Source: Candidatus Amunia macphersoniae
GTDB lineage: Bacteria > Chloroflexota > Dormibacteria > Aeolococcales > Aeolococcaceae
DNA length: 59,673 bases
Reading direction: 5' to 3'
NCBI GenBank assembly: GCA_016464795.1
Contig: JAEKNN010000029.1
Coordinates: 1 to 59,673 of the forward strand
The translations under genes were made by a program, and so were the position numbers. Under the pieces are notes generated by a model. That model ran no database searches, was not told the origin of the DNA, and was given only the letters and a program-made list of their open reading frames with translations. This document shows, one piece after another, positions 42,544-50,186 of the stretch. Position 1 is the stretch's first letter, and every line of letters begins with the position of its first letter.

Positions 42544-43107
42544 ATGGACGACGCGGTTTGGGGGATCGAGGAGGCACTTCAAGCCATCGATCCGGTCATG
42601 ACGGCGGTGACCACCGACGACCTCGACAAGGCGTCGCCGTGTGACGGCTGGACGGTCGGGAACGTGACGACACATCTCCTCAACGGGCTCAACGAGCGAG
42701 CAGCGGCCGCCGCCGGAACCGGGATTGCGACAGTCGACGATGCAGCCACACTGAACGACGTGCCGGCGGCCTGGCGGAACACCAGGGAGCGGTTGCTGGC
42801 CGCGCTCCAAGCACCAGGTGCGATGGACCGCGAGGTGCGCGGCCCCGGCGGCCGCACAGTGCCGCTGCGGATGCTTGTCAAAATCCTGCCGATCGAGGTG
42901 ATGCTGCACGGCTGGGACATTGCGCGCGGAAGCGGTGGGTCGACCGATCTGGATCCACAGCTTGCAGCCCGGCTGCTGGAGACCGGTCGACCACTGATCG
43001 CGCAGTTCGGCCGAGGCACAGCGTTCGGCCCCGAGCAACCTGCACCTGCCGACGCGCCTGCTGCGGACCGGCTCGCTGCGTTCTACGGGCGGCGCCTGGG
43101 CGGCTAA
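42544..43107 (+). CDS. TIGR03086-type DinB-like metal-binding protein (maleylpyruvate isomerase family)
   Basis: 187 residues, a four-helix DinB/mycothiol-dependent maleylpyruvate isomerase N-terminal fold. Key elements are ASPCDGWTVGNVTTHLLNGL with the first metal His, and KILPIEVMLHGWDIARGSG with the second. The family uses low-molecular-weight thiols in actinobacteria; the exact reaction is unknown. It is divergent from the SRPBCC-ArsR operon. Confidence 0.87.
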   Translation: MDDAVWGIEEALQAIDPVMTAVTTDDLDKASPCDGWTVGNVTTHLLNGLNERAAAAAGTGIATVDDAATLNDVPAAWRNTRERLLAALQAPGAMDREVRGPGGRTVPLRMLVKILPIEVMLHGWDIARGSGGSTDLDPQLAARLLETGRPLIAQFGRGTAFGPEQPAPADAPAADRLAAFYGRRLGG

Positions 43108-43197
43108 GAGCGCGGATGGCGGCTTGTACCTCGAACTCATCGCGCTTTGTTTCACGCTCCATGCTTTTGGCGACCCCGCATCGCGCGTGACCCGGCA

Positions 43198-43503
43198 CTA
43201 CCCGCGACCTCGCCGTGATCGCGCGGTGAGTTCGGCCAAGCGGCGTGTCACGGCCTCTTCCCGTTCCGCCTTTGACGGCGCGGAACCGCAGCACTGCCGT
43301 TCCGTAGCCCATCCATCGATGTTGCTGCCATAGCTCTTGACCACCGCCTCACCGTCCCACCGGACCGTGTTGCCCGAGGTCGCAGGCTTCCATTCGCGAC
43401 CTTCGGCTGGTTCACCCACGGGGCGAGTATGCGGCGCCGTGCCGAGCCTGGTCGGCGTGGGCAAAGTGCTGCTGCTGTATGGCAACCTTGAGACGGTTCG
43501 CAT
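43198..43503 (-). CDS. Unidentified small basic protein
   Basis: 101 residues from ATG 43503. The last 60 residues look protein-like (NTVRWDGEAVVKSYGSNIDG and the following AERE-rich helix ending ELTARSRRGRG), but I recognise no family. No clear ribosome-binding site. Without it the stretch 43108-43587 would have no gene. It may be a gene remnant. Confidence 0.3.
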   Translation of the reverse strand: MRTVSRLPYSSSTLPTPTRLGTAPHTRPVGEPAEGREWKPATSGNTVRWDGEAVVKSYGSNIDGWATERQCCGSAPSKAEREEAVTRRLAELTARSRRGRG

Positions 43504-43587
43504 CCAGGTCGTGCTGGTCGGCTGCCGCTTGGCTACCGATCGCCCTCCTTGGCGAACGCACACGCCGGCACGCACGAGGACCACCGC

Positions 43588-44502
43588 ATGAACGGTTCGC
43601 TGGAAGGGAAGGTCGCGCTGGTCACGGGCGCAACCCGAGGCGCAGGCAGAGGGATGGCGGTCGAGCTCGGCGCGGCAGGCGCCACCGTATATGTCACCGG
43701 TCGCAGCACTCGCGAGTCGCGCAGCCCGGTCAATCGCCCCGAGACGATCGAGGAGACCGCCGAGCTCGTCACTCAGGCTGGTGGACGCGGAATTCCGGTG
43801 CGCTGCGACCACATGGACCCGGCCGCAGTTCGGGCACTGGCGCGGAAGATCACCGATGAACAGAGCGGCCGCCTCGACGTGCTCGTTGACGACACCTGGG
43901 GCGGAGACGGGTGGATCGAGTGGAAGCCCATCTGGGAACACGACCTCGACAACGGCCTACGTGCGGTGCGAAACGGCCTGGAGACGCACCTGATCACTCT
44001 GCATACGCTCCTCCCCCTCCTCGTCGAGCGTGGCCGCGGCCTCGTCGTCGAGATCACTGATGGCGATGACATCTTCAACGCCCGTTACCGCGGTTCGATG
44101 TTCTTCGACCTAGTCAAGGTCGCGATCACCCGGCTGGGGAAAGTGCTCAGCGAGGAGCTCACGCCACACGGCATCACGTCCGTGTCGCTGACCCCAGGCT
44201 TCCTGCGCTCCGAAGCGATGCTCGAAGGATTTGGAGTCACGGAAGGAAACTGGCGCGACGGCATCGTCAAGGACAAGTGGTTCGCGATCTCGGAGACACC
44301 ACGCTACATCGGCCGCGCCGTCGTCGCCCTGGCCGCCGATGCGGACGTCGCGCGGTGGTCGGGACAGGCCCTCTCTACTGGGGTTCTCGCAACGCATTAC
44401 GGCTTCACCGACATCGACGGCTCCCGGCCACAAGCCAGCCGATTCTTCGCCGACGCTCACTTCGGGGACAGGAAGGACGCCGACGTCGATGACTACCGCT
44501 GA
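43588..44502 (+). CDS. SDR-family oxidoreductase lacking the catalytic Tyr
   Basis: 304 residues from ATG 43588. The Rossmann fold is intact: VALVTGATRGAGRGMAVEL, the NADP-type basic residue in YVTGRSTRES, and LDVLVDDTWGGDGW. The active-site helix reads SMFFDLVKVAITRLGKVL: the Lys of YxxxK is present, but the Tyr position is Phe (codon TTC). The upstream Ser of the catalytic tetrad falls in a VEITDGDD stretch with no clear Ser. The protein may be inactive or bind NADP(H) without classical reduction. Confidence 0.87.
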   Translation: MNGSLEGKVALVTGATRGAGRGMAVELGAAGATVYVTGRSTRESRSPVNRPETIEETAELVTQAGGRGIPVRCDHMDPAAVRALARKITDEQSGRLDVLVDDTWGGDGWIEWKPIWEHDLDNGLRAVRNGLETHLITLHTLLPLLVERGRGLVVEITDGDDIFNARYRGSMFFDLVKVAITRLGKVLSEELTPHGITSVSLTPGFLRSEAMLEGFGVTEGNWRDGIVKDKWFAISETPRYIGRAVVALAADADVARWSGQALSTGVLATHYGFTDIDGSRPQASRFFADAHFGDRKDADVDDYR

Positions 44503-44546
44503 CCCTCCCAAACACCCGGCCCGCATCACTATGCGGAGACTCCTGC

Positions 44547-45578
44547 TTGACTGAGGGCGAGCCGTCCGTGCCGGTCGACACCGCCCGTGTGCTCGACCGC
44601 ATCGCGTTCCTGCTGGAGCGCGAGTCCGAGCCGACATACCGCGTGCGCGCGTTCCGCAACGCCGCGGCGGTGGTGCGCGGCCTCGGCCCGGATGAGCTTG
44701 CGGGCCATGTGCGCGCCGGCACGCTCCGCACGCTCCCGGGAATCGGGCCGGTCACGGCCGGCATCATCGCCGAGGCCAACGCGGGCGAGGTGCCCGAGTA
44801 CCTGCGGCGGCTCGAGGCCGTCGAGGCCCGGGCCGTTCCCGACGCTGCGCGCGCCCTGCGCGCGGCCCTGCGCGGCGACTGCCACACACACTCCGACTGG
44901 TCCGACGGCGGCAGTCCCATCGCGGAGATGGCGCTTGCCGCCCGCGCCCTCGGACACGAGTACATCGTCCTCACGGATCATTCGCCTCGACTCACGGTCG
45001 CCCGCGGGCTCACTGAGGAACGCCTCCGCCGCCAGCTCGATGTCGTCGCCGAGCTCAATGCGACGCTTGCGCCGTTTCGCATCCTCACGGGAATCGAGGT
45101 CGACGTACTCGAGGACGGTGCCCTCGACCAGACGCCGGAACTCCTCGGCGAGCTCGACCTCGTCGTCGCGAGCGTGCACTCCAAGCTGCGCATGCCCGAG
45201 CCCGAAATGACGCGACGCATGCTGACGGCGGTTGCCAATCCACACACCAACGTGCTCGGCCATTGCACCGGGAGGATTGTCGTCGGCAGGGGGCGACCGG
45301 AGTCGACGTTCGACCACGACGCGGTGTTTACCGCGTGTCGCGATCACGGCGTCGCCGTCGAGGTCAACTCACGCCCCGAGCGGCTCGACCCGCCGCGACG
45401 GCTACTGCGCGCCGCGGTCGAGCTCGGCTGCTGCTTGGCGGTCGACACCGACGCGCACGCGCCCGGCCAGCTGGAATGGCAGATGAACGGGTGCCTGCGG
45501 GCCGAGGAATGCGGCGCCACGTCGTCGTCGGTGGTCAACACAATGTCCGCCGACGAACTCATCGCGTGGGCGCGCTAG
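44547..45578 (+). CDS. PHP-domain phosphoesterase with N-terminal helix-hairpin-helix (PolX-like C-half)
   Basis: 343 residues from TTG 44547; a GTG seven codons on is an alternative. The N-terminus has the pol-beta-like 8-kDa/HhH region (YRVRAFRNAAAVVRGLG, LRTLPGIGPVTAGIIAEAN). The PHP domain carries metal motifs DCHTHSDWSDGGSPI, IVLTDHSPR, ILTGIEVDVLEDG, DLVVASVHSKL and VDTDAHAPGQL. It looks like family X polymerase PolX without the polymerase palm, so a DNA-end phosphoesterase is plausible. It follows the SDR gene by 44 bases. Confidence 0.85.
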   Translation: MTEGEPSVPVDTARVLDRIAFLLERESEPTYRVRAFRNAAAVVRGLGPDELAGHVRAGTLRTLPGIGPVTAGIIAEANAGEVPEYLRRLEAVEARAVPDAARALRAALRGDCHTHSDWSDGGSPIAEMALAARALGHEYIVLTDHSPRLTVARGLTEERLRRQLDVVAELNATLAPFRILTGIEVDVLEDGALDQTPELLGELDLVVASVHSKLRMPEPEMTRRMLTAVANPHTNVLGHCTGRIVVGRGRPESTFDHDAVFTACRDHGVAVEVNSRPERLDPPRRLLRAAVELGCCLAVDTDAHAPGQLEWQMNGCLRAEECGATSSSVVNTMSADELIAWAR

Positions 45579-45691
45579 CTCTGCGGCGTGATTCACCACA
45601 GGCGTTTGCGAGATCCGTTGGGGTGCAAGCGGGTGCCCTGGCGGGGTACGCTCCGAGTCGCGGCGATGCCGCTCAAGTATCGTCTGGCGAC

Positions 45692-46047
45692 GTGATCGTG
45701 GACAGAGACGATCTTCTGGGGCAGTACGACGCACCCGCCGAGGCGGGGGTCTTCCCGAGGCGATGAGGCAATACGAGCGGGCGCTGTTGGTCGCGCCCGA
45801 CGACTCCGAGCTTCACCTTAAATGCGGCGATCTGCTCGAGTGCCACGCCCGCAACCTGCTGCGGCAAGCCGTATCAGAATACGAGCACGCGATCCGGCTC
45901 AACCCGAACGGGAAAAGGGCCGACTTCCACCTACATCATCGACTGGTCCAGCCGCGAGGCTCCTCGCTGGACATTGAATGGCCGAAGCAGGAACTCGAAC
46001 GACTGCGCAGAACGGCAGGTTGCGCGATGGACGGGACGCTTGCCTAG
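45692..46047 (+). pseudogene. Short TPR protein, frameshifted
   Basis: The start VIVDRDDLLGQYDAPAEAG continues after a one-base slip in the GGGGG run near 45752 as GLPEAMRQYERALLVAPDDS and on to EYEHAIRLNPNGKRADFHLH. These are two TPR-like helix pairs. From the internal ATG 45763 an intact 94-residue frame remains. Either a frameshifted gene or a sequencing slip. Confidence 0.45.
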
Positions 46048-46082
46048 GTGCTCCGCGATCCCGACAACATCAAGCAACGGAG

Positions 46083-46490
46083 GTGCCACTCTTGACTCAG
46101 GCGAACCTAGAGGTCGTGTTCGATCATCTGTACGCGAGACGCTCACGCGACATTGCACGCTTGGAATCGCAATTGGACCCAGACGTTGTTCATCAAGGCG
46201 TCCTTCCCGAACTGGTCTGCCACAACCGCGATGAAGTCCTCGAAAATGTGCGACGCGGATTTGCACGCGACGACTTTGGCGTTGATCGCCTGGAGCTGAT
46301 CGACGCCGGTGAGCGCGTGGTGGTGGGTCTTGCGGGTCCGCGCTTCCGAGAGATGCCGTGGGCGCCACGCAATGGGCAGATCTACATGGTGTACACGCTC
46401 CGCGACGGGCAAATCGTTCGGATGGATGACTACCTGAATCGGGCCGAAGCCATCGCCGCCGCAGGCAGCGCAGCACAGGACTGGGTGTAG
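46083..46490 (+). CDS. SnoaL/NTF2-like protein
   Basis: 135 residues from GTG 46083. The cone-like NTF2 fold is suggested by VFDHLYARRSRDIARLESQL, DPDVVHQGVLPELVCHNRDE, ENVRRGFARDDFGVDRLELI and GQIYMVYTLRDGQIVRMDDY. No catalytic residue set can be named. It stands alone. Confidence 0.72.
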   Translation: MPLLTQANLEVVFDHLYARRSRDIARLESQLDPDVVHQGVLPELVCHNRDEVLENVRRGFARDDFGVDRLELIDAGERVVVGLAGPRFREMPWAPRNGQIYMVYTLRDGQIVRMDDYLNRAEAIAAAGSAAQDWV

Positions 46491-46586
46491 TCGAGGCGGT
46501 CGAGGGCTCAGACGAACCTCAGCGCCATCTGAGGTCTGGATACGTCGTGAGTTGTGGCCTTGACTTCCGCTGATCGGAGGCTGAGC

Positions 46587-46697
46587 ATGAGTGCGCACCT
46601 CGCCGGATTCGCGACCCACCGGGAGTCGGTCGCGATCCGTCTGTCGCGTCTCAGTGCCAGTGAGGTTCCCGCAGACCGGATCGTGGAGGCGCTGTGA
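46587..46697 (+). CDS. Possible 36-residue peptide
   Basis: ATG 46587 follows CGGAGG at a good distance (6 bases). The peptide MSAHLAGFATHRESVAIRLS continues as an amphipathic helix to VPADRIVEAL. No homologue recognised. It lies in the 268-base gap before the membrane protein, which otherwise shows nothing. Confidence 0.25.
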   Translation: MSAHLAGFATHRESVAIRLSRLSASEVPADRIVEAL

Positions 46698-46758
46698 GAC
46701 GGCAGCTGACCGTGGTCTGAGGGGTCGCGGTTCGAAAACGCGCACACGGCCTGACAGC

Positions 46759-47775
46759 GTGGCCCCTTTGCGTCCGGTGCGGCTGTGGAGCCCTCTGATC
46801 ATAATTGTCGGCGGAGCGGCGGCTGCGGTCATCAACGTGGGCAACGACAACGGCGCGCTCACGCTCGTTGGCATTGGCCTCGCGCTGGTCGCGGGGGGCG
46901 TGGCAAGCCCCCGGCACCGCTGGATGCTACCGATGGGGCTGCCGTTTCTGGCGGTGGGATGCAGCGTCCGCGCGGCCGGGCTGGTGCCGTTTCTTCAGGC
47001 ACACCTCACCGTGACCGTCTTCATCGCGTTGGGCGCGAGTGTCATGGCCGCCGACCGGCTGGCCGCTCCGGGCCGGGCCTGGGCGGCGAGCCTGGCGGTG
47101 CTCGCCATGGCGGCTGGGTTCATCATTGTTGCCCTCGGTCCGCCCAATTCGGGTGTTGTCATCCCTGGCTGGACGTTCGGCGCCAGCCTCGCAGTGCTCG
47201 GCCTGGTTGTGGGAGCGGACGCAAAGCTTCGGCTGTGGCCGCATCCGGGTATCTCAGTCGCTCAGACCATCGTCGACGAGACGCCGAGCCCCCGTGTCAC
47301 CTTCGCACGTGGTGCACTGCTTTTCGCAGGCGGGGTGGGTGCAAGCGTGGTGGACGGGTGGGGTCACAATCTATACCAGGTCGTGGCCGCCTTGGGGGTG
47401 GCGTACCTCGTACCGGGGGTCATCACGAGACAGCGACGATGGGCTGAGAGTGGGTTGCTGCTCACCGCGCTCGGCGCGGTCATCGTGTCCACCGACTTCC
47501 TGCCAGCGACCGCGACGTACATCTACGGATTGGTGTTTGCCGCCATCGCCGCTGCGATGCTGCTGCTGCAGGGCTTCTCGCTGGGCAGAATACGGGGCAT
47601 CGGCCGCTCCTTGATCGGGGTGAGTGCTTTCTTGTTCGTGCTATCTGTGCTTCCGAACGCATCACCCCTCGCACCGATTGGCAGGAACATCGACGCCATC
47701 ATCCCGCTGCTCCCGGCGGCCAGTGGGCTCACCCTGCTCGTCCGGGCCTGGCGAGGCGCCACAAGTGAGCGATAG
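46759..47775 (+). CDS. Polytopic membrane protein, unknown
   Basis: 338 residues from GTG 46759. About ten membrane helices are spread evenly (LIIIVGGAAAAVINVG, GALTLVGIGLALVAGGVA, LAVLAMAAGFIIVALG, YGLVFAAIAAAMLLLQGF). Loops are short, with no soluble domain and no recognised motif. Convergent with the radical SAM operon. Confidence 0.65.
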   Translation: MAPLRPVRLWSPLIIIVGGAAAAVINVGNDNGALTLVGIGLALVAGGVASPRHRWMLPMGLPFLAVGCSVRAAGLVPFLQAHLTVTVFIALGASVMAADRLAAPGRAWAASLAVLAMAAGFIIVALGPPNSGVVIPGWTFGASLAVLGLVVGADAKLRLWPHPGISVAQTIVDETPSPRVTFARGALLFAGGVGASVVDGWGHNLYQVVAALGVAYLVPGVITRQRRWAESGLLLTALGAVIVSTDFLPATATYIYGLVFAAIAAAMLLLQGFSLGRIRGIGRSLIGVSAFLFVLSVLPNASPLAPIGRNIDAIIPLLPAASGLTLLVRAWRGATSER

Positions 47776-47784
47776 CAGGAGACC

Positions 47785-47938
47785 TGGGCTCGAGGTGAAG
47801 CGGCCATCGGCCGTTGAAGCTCCAGGGAGACGGTGGCCGTCGACTGGTACCAGCTGACGCCGTCCTCACCCTTGGTGTCGTAGACGGTGTCCCAGTACTC
47901 GGCGCGCTGGCGTCGGCACCGGGCTTCTGCGTGGTCAT
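47785..47938 (-). pseudogene. N-terminal remnant of a class I SAM methyltransferase
   Basis: From ATG 47938 (MTTQKPGADAS) the frame slips by one base and continues as QRAEYWDTVYDTKGEDGVSW and then YQSTATVSLEL. This is the characteristic start (WDxxYxxxxEDxVSWYQ) of a methyltransferase group. The Rossmann core that should follow is missing. It lies 10 bases downstream of the radical SAM gene on the same strand, so it may once have been its operon partner. Confidence 0.65.
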
Positions 47939-47948
47939 GGCTGTCTCG

Positions 47949-48974
47949 TCAGGCGCATCGGAAGGAACGCCTCGTGTTCTCACGCTCCGCTGATGTTGCT
48001 GCGAGGGTCCGCTGAATCGCCGCGATGGCCCGCCAAATGGGAAGTGGTTCGCTGGTGACCTTCAGCGCTGGGTCGGTGACGCCGACGGGGTGCCACCAGA
48101 CACCGTCCACGGTGATCGTGGGCTCGGGGTGGAGGTCGTTCTGGGTGAGAGCGACGCCGATGGTGGCAAAGCCCTGACGTGCCACGCGGCGGATCACCTG
48201 GTCAGCGGCCGGGATCCCTTCCGCGTCAAACAGTTCGCGGAGCGCGCCCACCTCGTCAGAGTCGGCGGTGTCGATGGTGGCGGCGATGCGCACCCTGAAA
48301 CCCAGCGAGCGTGCGAGTTCGATGCCTGCGCGAGCCCGAGCGAACGACCCCTGACCGCGGTGGCGGTCGTGCAGTTCCGGTGTTGCCGAGTCGAGGGAGA
48401 TCTGCAGGGTGACCAGTTGCCGGTCCAGCATCTCCAGCATGCGGCGGCGGCTGCCGCTGTGGAAGACCATCGCATTGGTGAGGACGGTGACCGGCACATG
48501 GTCGGTGGCTGCCTCGACAAGCTGGACGAGCTCGGGATGCAGGAACGGTTCACCGCCGGTGATGAGCACTTCCCTGCCGCCGTCTGAGACGAATTCGGCG
48601 ACCGCGCTCCTGGCCATGGCCACGGGCATCCGTCGGGCCACGGCACGGGGCGACGACTGCGCACAGCAGTAGTCGCAGGCGAGGTTGCAGTCGAAGTTGC
48701 TGTAGATCCAGAGGCGCGTCCCCAGTGGGACTGGATCGGGCTCGATATCAGCACTGCCCTTGCGCACCTGGAGCGGCCCGACGAGCGCATTGCCGGTGAG
48801 CACGCACCAGGCTGCGAGGTCTTCGGGCACTGACGGGGCCACCGCCAGCACCTCGAGGATGTGACCATCGTCCAGGGCCGCCATGGCGGTGTGCAACTCG
48901 ATCAGCAGACCGTTGCCGAAATCGCGGTCACCGGCGTGGAGCACGGCATCGGGACTGAGTTGGGTCGTCGCCAT
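47949..48974 (-). CDS. Radical SAM protein with N-terminal TusA/SirA-like domain
   Basis: 341 residues. Residues 10-72 copy the TusA-like domain of the neighbours (FGNGLLIELHTAMAALDDGH, APSVPEDLAAWCVLTGNAL), but Phe19 replaces the N-terminal Cys while Cys57 of the WC motif is kept. Residues 85-300 are a radical SAM barrel: CX3CX2C in SNFDCNLACDYCCAQ (Cys96, 100, 103), LITGGEPFLHPE, VTVLTNAMVFHS and LQISLDSATPELHD. No SPASM Cys cluster follows; the tail ends RSFRCA. The ATG overlaps the stop of the mini-TusA gene (TGATG). Substrate unknown. Confidence 0.85.
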   Translation of the reverse strand: MATTQLSPDAVLHAGDRDFGNGLLIELHTAMAALDDGHILEVLAVAPSVPEDLAAWCVLTGNALVGPLQVRKGSADIEPDPVPLGTRLWIYSNFDCNLACDYCCAQSSPRAVARRMPVAMARSAVAEFVSDGGREVLITGGEPFLHPELVQLVEAATDHVPVTVLTNAMVFHSGSRRRMLEMLDRQLVTLQISLDSATPELHDRHRGQGSFARARAGIELARSLGFRVRIAATIDTADSDEVGALRELFDAEGIPAADQVIRRVARQGFATIGVALTQNDLHPEPTITVDGVWWHPVGVTDPALKVTSEPLPIWRAIAAIQRTLAATSAERENTRRSFRCA

Positions 48975-49120
48975 CAGCGTCCCCGCTGCACCAAGTAGCA
49001 GGCCGTCTCCGGCAGCCGTTCCACCTGCTCAAGGCGATGGCCGGCGATCCCGCACCACGCCGGCAGGTCCTCGGCTACCGAATCCGCCGGCTCGGGCTTG
49101 TGTGGAACTGGGAACTCCAT
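48974..49120 (-). CDS. Mini TusA-like protein (C-terminal half only)
   Basis: 48 residues from ATG 49120, which has AGGAGG upstream. Residues 14-48 (SVAEDLPAWCGIAGHRLEQV, ending YLVQRGR) match the C-terminal half of the TusA-like proteins encoded on the other strand, including Cys23 of the WC motif and the terminal RRGR-like tail. The N-terminal half with the usual active Cys is absent. The stop overlaps the radical SAM start by one base, so translation is coupled. Either a truncated paralogue or a dedicated adaptor for the radical SAM protein. Confidence 0.7.
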   Translation of the reverse strand: MEFPVPHKPEPADSVAEDLPAWCGIAGHRLEQVERLPETACYLVQRGR

Positions 49121-49152
49121 CGACGCCCTCCTGGGACGACGCCCTCCTGGGA
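49121..49152 (-). repeat. 16-bp tandem duplication carrying the ribosome-binding site
   Basis: CGACGCCCTCCTGGGA occurs twice (49121-49136 and 49137-49152). On the minus strand each copy contains CCCAGGAGGG, so the gene for the mini-TusA protein is preceded by two Shine-Dalgarno sequences 16 bases apart; only the nearer is at the right distance from ATG 49120. Confidence 0.75.
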
Positions 49153-49437
49153 CCACGCGCCCCCCAGGGTCGGTTTACCCCGGTGCTGAGAGCACGACTC
49201 ACTCCGTGGGATGGTAACCGCCCCGTACTGCGTTTGCCCTAGCGCGATGCGGTGCGGCGTCCGGTGCACCTGTTCAACGCGTCGGCTCGACATGGGGCCA
49301 GGTGCTCTTCGTCGAGCAGGTGGGGGAGCGGGGAGGACGCGAACACCCGATTTCTGGACCGACGCCCTCACTCGGGATGGTGGTTCCCCCGAAGCGCAGC
49401 CAGTGGTCACGAGGACGCGCTTGGTACAGTCGCGGCC
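49153..49437. other. Divergent promoter region of the TusA/DsrE/radical SAM island
   Basis: Non-coding gap between the two divergent operons. On the plus strand TACAGT (49425-49430) fits TANNNT and lies 7 bases before GTG 49438 with no ribosome-binding site, so the rightward operon is probably leaderless. No clear minus-strand promoter or operator palindrome was found. A G/C-rich stretch at 49320-49390 can fold but does not make a tRNA. Confidence 0.5.
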
Positions 49438-49569
49438 GTGACTTCGTCCGTCAGCCGCTCCCACCTGGCGCCAACGGATCCGGGTGGCGACGCTCCGAGG
49501 GGCGCTGACGACATCGGCGACAACGTCCCGTCGCCATCGTTGGTCACCTATGCCCCCGTTGCGGCATGA
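49438..49569 (+). CDS. 43-residue peptide at the head of the TusA/DsrE operon
   Basis: VTSSVSRSHLAPTDPGGDAP then RGADDIGDNVPSPSLVTYAP, ending VAA. Its stop overlaps the ATG of the first TusA-like gene (ATGA), and TACAGT lies 7 bases before the GTG, both of which support real translation. No Cys and no hydrophobic segment. It may be a leader peptide or the tail of a lost domain. A substrate role for the radical SAM enzyme is conceivable but unsupported. Confidence 0.45.
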   Translation: MTSSVSRSHLAPTDPGGDAPRGADDIGDNVPSPSLVTYAPVAA

Positions 49570-49826
49570 CGGAGACGGCGAAAGTCATTGATGGTGGCAA
49601 TCGTGGCTGCGGTGAACTTCTGCTCCAGCTCCGCTCCGAGGCACGGCACCTTCCGGGTGGGTCGGTGCTGCGCCTCATCGCCACCGACCCGGCCGCGCCC
49701 GACGACCTGCCTCGTTGGTGCGCCATGACCGGGCACAGCTTCCTCAGCGCCAGCCTCGCCCCCGATGGACGACCAGCATTCGACATCGGCGTTCGCGCCA
49801 ACAACGACACCAGGAGCACCGCATGA
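49566..49826 (+). CDS. TusA/SirA-like protein 1
   Basis: 86 residues. The TusA beta-alpha-beta pattern is visible: GGNRGCGELLLQLRSEARHL with Cys15 where TusA has the Cys of CPxP, then VLRLIATDPAAPDDLPRWCA with Cys52 and MTGHSFL. The two Pro residues of CPxP are lost (CGEL). TusA proteins carry a persulfide on the first Cys and hand sulfur to partners. Both ends overlap neighbours by 4 bases (ATGA), so it is translated together with the 43-residue peptide and the DsrE-like protein. Confidence 0.78.
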   Translation: MTETAKVIDGGNRGCGELLLQLRSEARHLPGGSVLRLIATDPAAPDDLPRWCAMTGHSFLSASLAPDGRPAFDIGVRANNDTRSTA

Positions 49827-50182
49827 GCAAGATTCTCATCTCGATCACCCACGGCGCCGACGACGCCGATCGCGCAACCGTCGGCTTCGTGCTGGCGGGC
49901 GCCGCCGTCGCCTCCGAGCAGGAGACCACGGTCTTCCTCAGCACCGAGGGTGTCCGCCTTGCGGAACCCGGCGTCGCCGATGGCGTCCATGAGGAGGGCT
50001 TCGCTCCACTGAAGGAGCTGATGGCCAGTTTCCTCGAGAACGGCGGCCAGATTCTGGTCTGCAGCCCCTGCGCCAAGAAGCGCGGCATCACCGAGGACAA
50101 GCTCGTCTCCGGAGCAACGATTGTTGGGGGCGCCCGGGTCATTGAGCTGATGGCGTCCGGCGCGCAGACGCTGACCTACTGA
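49823..50182 (+). CDS. DsrE/F-like sulfurtransferase-family protein
   Basis: 119 residues with the DsrE/YchN alpha-beta fold: KILISITHGADDADRATVGF, EQETTVFLSTEGVRLAEPG, GGQILVCSPCAKKRGITEDK and LVSGATIVGGARVIELM. The CSPC motif (Cys80, Cys83) provides the expected active-site Cys. DsrE-type proteins form oligomers that exchange persulfide sulfur with TusA. It overlaps the first TusA-like gene and is followed after 4 bases by the second, so the operon alternates the two partner types. Confidence 0.85.
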   Translation: MSKILISITHGADDADRATVGFVLAGAAVASEQETTVFLSTEGVRLAEPGVADGVHEEGFAPLKELMASFLENGGQILVCSPCAKKRGITEDKLVSGATIVGGARVIELMASGAQTLTY

Positions 50183-50186
50183 CGGG

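Noticed and set aside
49310..49390. tRNA-like stretch (GGGGGA...TCCCCC with a GTTCGCGTCC-like loop) on the minus strand
   Set aside because: The T-loop lacks the invariant A (TTCGCGT), the D-arm and anticodon arm do not fold and there is no CCA. A chance GC-rich fold is more likely.
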